Source of the DNA: Portunus trituberculatus
Taxonomy: Eukaryota > Arthropoda > Malacostraca > Decapoda > Portunidae
NCBI RefSeq assembly: GCF_017591435.1
Contig: NC_059269.1
Location: 1,050,435-1,114,434, forward strand
Direction: 5' to 3'
Length of the DNA stretch: 64,000 nt
The notes below the pieces were generated by a model. The model was not told the DNA's origin. It saw only the letters and a program-made list of their open reading frames with translations, and made no database searches. Below, piece after piece: positions 59,397 to 64,000 of the stretch. The translations under genes were made by a program, and so were the position numbers. Numbering within the stretch: the first letter of the stretch is position 1; each line of letters begins with the position of its first letter.

Positions 59397-60887
59397 GTAA
59401 GTTTTTTATTCAGAGAAATATTATTTATATATGTACCACATGTGTTTGAAACCTCGGAGAGATTTATCTAAAATAAGTGACAAGGGACTATTACACCATG
59501 ACAGAGGATGTTTAAGGTCTTTTACCATTAGTGGTCATGGTACCCATATATAAATTCTTATCACATCACATGATTAATATCTTTACAATCAGTATTTTTA
59601 CATGATGCAAAATCAGGCTGTTTGAGGACTTATATAACTTACTATTTACGTTAACCAGACTGAAACTGTGCCTCTATCATTTATGGGCTGATGTAGACCC
59701 ACATTGAATAAGACTTCCATGTATTCAGCATTGAGTTTTTTTCTAAGAATCTTTGTCTTATTTTGAAACAATACATACTCCTCAGTAAATAATCACATGC
59801 CACAAAAGACATTTAATTGGCACATAGATTTTGGTTCTTCAGAGAATTATGCAGACAACATTGCTAGAAATAAAGATTCTACAGATGTGTGCAGATTTAC
59901 AATACTCCAGAGAATTAGTCTTTCTTTTTCAATAAAGAGAAAGTATTTGCCAATATGCCAAGGTAAAATTCATAACTTTCCAGACTGTTTGAATAAAAAA
60001 ATCTAAGTTCACCTTGTATTCTAATTACTATCATTCTTTTTGAAATACAGAAAAAAATTAAAATTTTCAGTTGATTTCTCCAAAACCCTTGTGAAAGTAA
60101 AATTTTAATGTCTAAACTAAATATATTAAGAAGATTAGCATGGTTTGTTTCTTGGATGGAGGAACAGTTTCTAATCTGTGTTTTAACATTACCAGCTTAA
60201 CACCTTAACCCATTAGTGCCCACTCATAGATCCCACTTGAATTTTTTTTTTATGAAATTTGGCACATAAGAATAATTTATACAAATAAAGAAAATTTTTT
60301 TTAGAAATTGCATTCGGAAATTAGGAAAATATGCACATCCTAAATTTAAAGTACTTGTGAGCACTACCCTCAGAAAAAACCTGTGAAATACAAAGAAAAT
60401 CCTAAAAGAAGATGCTGGAAATTTGTATATATTATGAAATTTACTGAACCTCAATAACTGTTTGGGAATAAATGGGTGCCCTTAGCAAAATCACGAGATA
60501 ATTTTAAAAATTTTGTTACTGAAATATTTTTACAGTTTATATTTAACTTCATTAATCTGACAAACGAGTATTATTTTCATTTCTGCACATGACCGAATAG
60601 AGTTCAAGAGAGTTATGTTTCCATTGTCCTTTATGCCCATCACCTTTCCCACCTTGCAATAAAAACATCAGACCAGGACAAAACAGACATTCATAAAACT
60701 AGTTATGCAGCGCTCAGTGCCATTTTCAGTTACGAGTTTTGATGGCATAGCATATAACCATATTATCTAGGAGGTCTACATTGCCCATGTGGGTGTTGTA
60801 AACCTTTCTGGTGTTTGGCTGGTCCACTTCTGCCTTTTTCCTTTCCTTTGATGAATACTTGAACAGAAAAAAGAGTACAGGCAACTC
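59397..60887 (+). other. RAB5IF-like intron 3, element-poor start
   Basis: About 1.5 kb of A/T-rich sequence has no recognised element. A TTAACCCATTAGTGCCCAC word near 60209 looks like a TTAA-element end, but no partner was found. Short open frames (59797-60006, 60224-60454) show no similarity. Confidence 0.6.
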
Positions 60888-62075
<1,188 letters not shown>

Positions 62076-62978
62076 CAGGCAACCGCCGCTTGACAAAGGT
62101 TCACACAACAAAATTTCACTACAACGAATGTTTCATTTAACTACCATCTGCTCGTTTAATGAGCACCAAACTCGCTTTAACGAAATTTTATCCAGGTAAT
62201 TTTTTCCAAGTTTGAAAGCCCCGTTATCATGCAAACTGACAGGCTTTTGAATACAACAGCGCCTCTCGTGGACAGAACGCGCACCACTCACTCCCCCAGT
62301 TCAAAACAGTAACAGCGTCAGCAGCAGCTCGTCTTCCCTCGCTCAACTTGCCACCAAAATACCCTGCAATGTCACCTAGCGTTACTGAGAAGACCAGGAA
62401 GTCTCTTACTCTCGAAGTGAAACTGGATATTATTCACAGACAAGAGAGAAGTGAGAAAGCTAATAGCATTGCTTGCCACCATCTTGACTCCATCTACTGT
62501 CTCTACTATTTTCAAGTCAGAAGACTCTATTAAGAAGGCTGGTGAGACCATATCTTCCTTGCAAGCTAAAAGAACCACTTGAACTCGTGACTCTGCAATG
62601 GATAAAATGGAAAGCCTTGTGGAAATGTGGTACATAAGTTTTGTATGCGGTACAATGATGCGCCTTTCGTTTACATTTCACAGGTTGCCAGCTAGCGTAT
62701 TACCCGCTCCATTCTCTCTCCCTTTATAAATTTAATATTATCAACATTATAAAGTTACATACATACATTAGTGTATATTATAATGACTGTCTTAAATGAA
62801 ACTGCTTAAATGTTTAACTTCATAATTTTTACTTTTATTAAATCTTTTACTGTACTATGATGCACTCTCGTTTTGTTTACTCTCAAAGGAAGTTCAAATC
62901 AGGGGTTAAACTTGTAGAAAATTAGCTTAATGAATGTTTTTCTTTAGGAACATAACCCCTTTGTTAAGAGGGGGTTGC

Positions 62979-62981
<3 letters not shown>
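62076..62981 (+). mobile_element. Tigger-like copy E (906 bp), without the (ATCAAG)n unit
   Basis: It starts CAGGCAACCGCCGCTTGAC and ends GGGGGTTGCCTG before TA. The HTH remnant is the longest legible one here: EKTRKSLTLEVKLDIIHRQE, then KANSIACHH (62390-62480). The unit site is empty (ATACAACAGCGCCTCTCG). The stop after KRTT is shared (here ACCACTTGA). Confidence 0.9.

Positions 62982-63058
<77 letters not shown>
62982..63058. repeat. (TA)n between Tigger copy E and a LINE fragment
   Basis: About 77 bases of TA follow GCCTG directly. Confidence 0.97.
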
Positions 63059-63949
<891 letters not shown>

Positions 63950-64000
63950 TTTACGTCCCCTATTATATTAGGGATAGGACGGTGCCTCCTGACAGAGGAG

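Noticed and set aside
60203..60480. TTAA-target element starting TTAACCCATTAGTGCCC
   Set aside because: The left end looks convincing, but no inverted partner followed by TTAA was found; AATGGGTGCCC near 60475 is not next to TTAA.

Overview
The window is eukaryotic nuclear DNA, most probably from a decapod crustacean (inference). The grounds are a spliced host gene, a DIRS-type tyrosine-recombinase retroelement, several SGNH-ORF1 and Jockey/CR1-like LINE families, pogo/Tigger, hAT and TTAA-target DNA elements, a tRNA-derived SINE, and very long (TA)n, (CT)n and (AC)n arrays. There are no operons or bacterial signals. Species identity cannot be settled from the sequence alone.

The one host gene I can support is a RAB5IF/C20orf24-like (OPTI) gene on the plus strand. 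Coding exon 1 is 35590-35697, exon 2 is 58956-59059 and exon 3 is 59267-59396. Splice phases agree at both junctions. The short last coding exon is not visible and should lie beyond position 64000. Intron 1 is about 23.3 kb and is made almost entirely of mobile elements. Intron 3 is at least 4.6 kb.

Left part (1-15 kb): a minus-strand LINE with a coiled-coil/SGNH ORF1 and an EN/RT ORF2 (1 to about 4.1 kb); two decayed Ty3/gypsy pol regions head to tail (4.2-8.9 kb); a 1.08-kb fold-back element between two very long (TA)n arrays (8.9-11.4 kb); an LTR-like region with a 373-bp tandem duplication; and LINE 3' fragments.

Middle (15-35 kb): two large nests. In the first, a minus-strand LINE tail (15189-15430 plus 23169-23610) is split by a DIRS element (15431-23168), which is itself split by a hAT element (15486-18150). 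In the second, a plus-strand LINE with an SGNH ORF1 has its endonuclease split by two DNA elements that share one TA (24825-25519 and 25522-26505). It is then cut by a second LINE (about 28450-31967). A LINE C-terminus at about 33.1-35.1 kb, probably of the same family, is split by a hAT element with a perfect 8-bp duplication (33658-34787).

Right part (35-64 kb, host gene): introns filled with LINE fragments, a set of TA-target elements joined by (TA)n arrays, two TTAA-target elements, a SINE, five related Tigger-like copies (A-E), a Tc1/mariner pseudogene, two tandem LINEs with (AC)n tails, and an inverted pair of pogo-like elements carrying a captured LINE fragment. Nearly every non-host reading frame is broken, so most elements look dead or non-autonomous.
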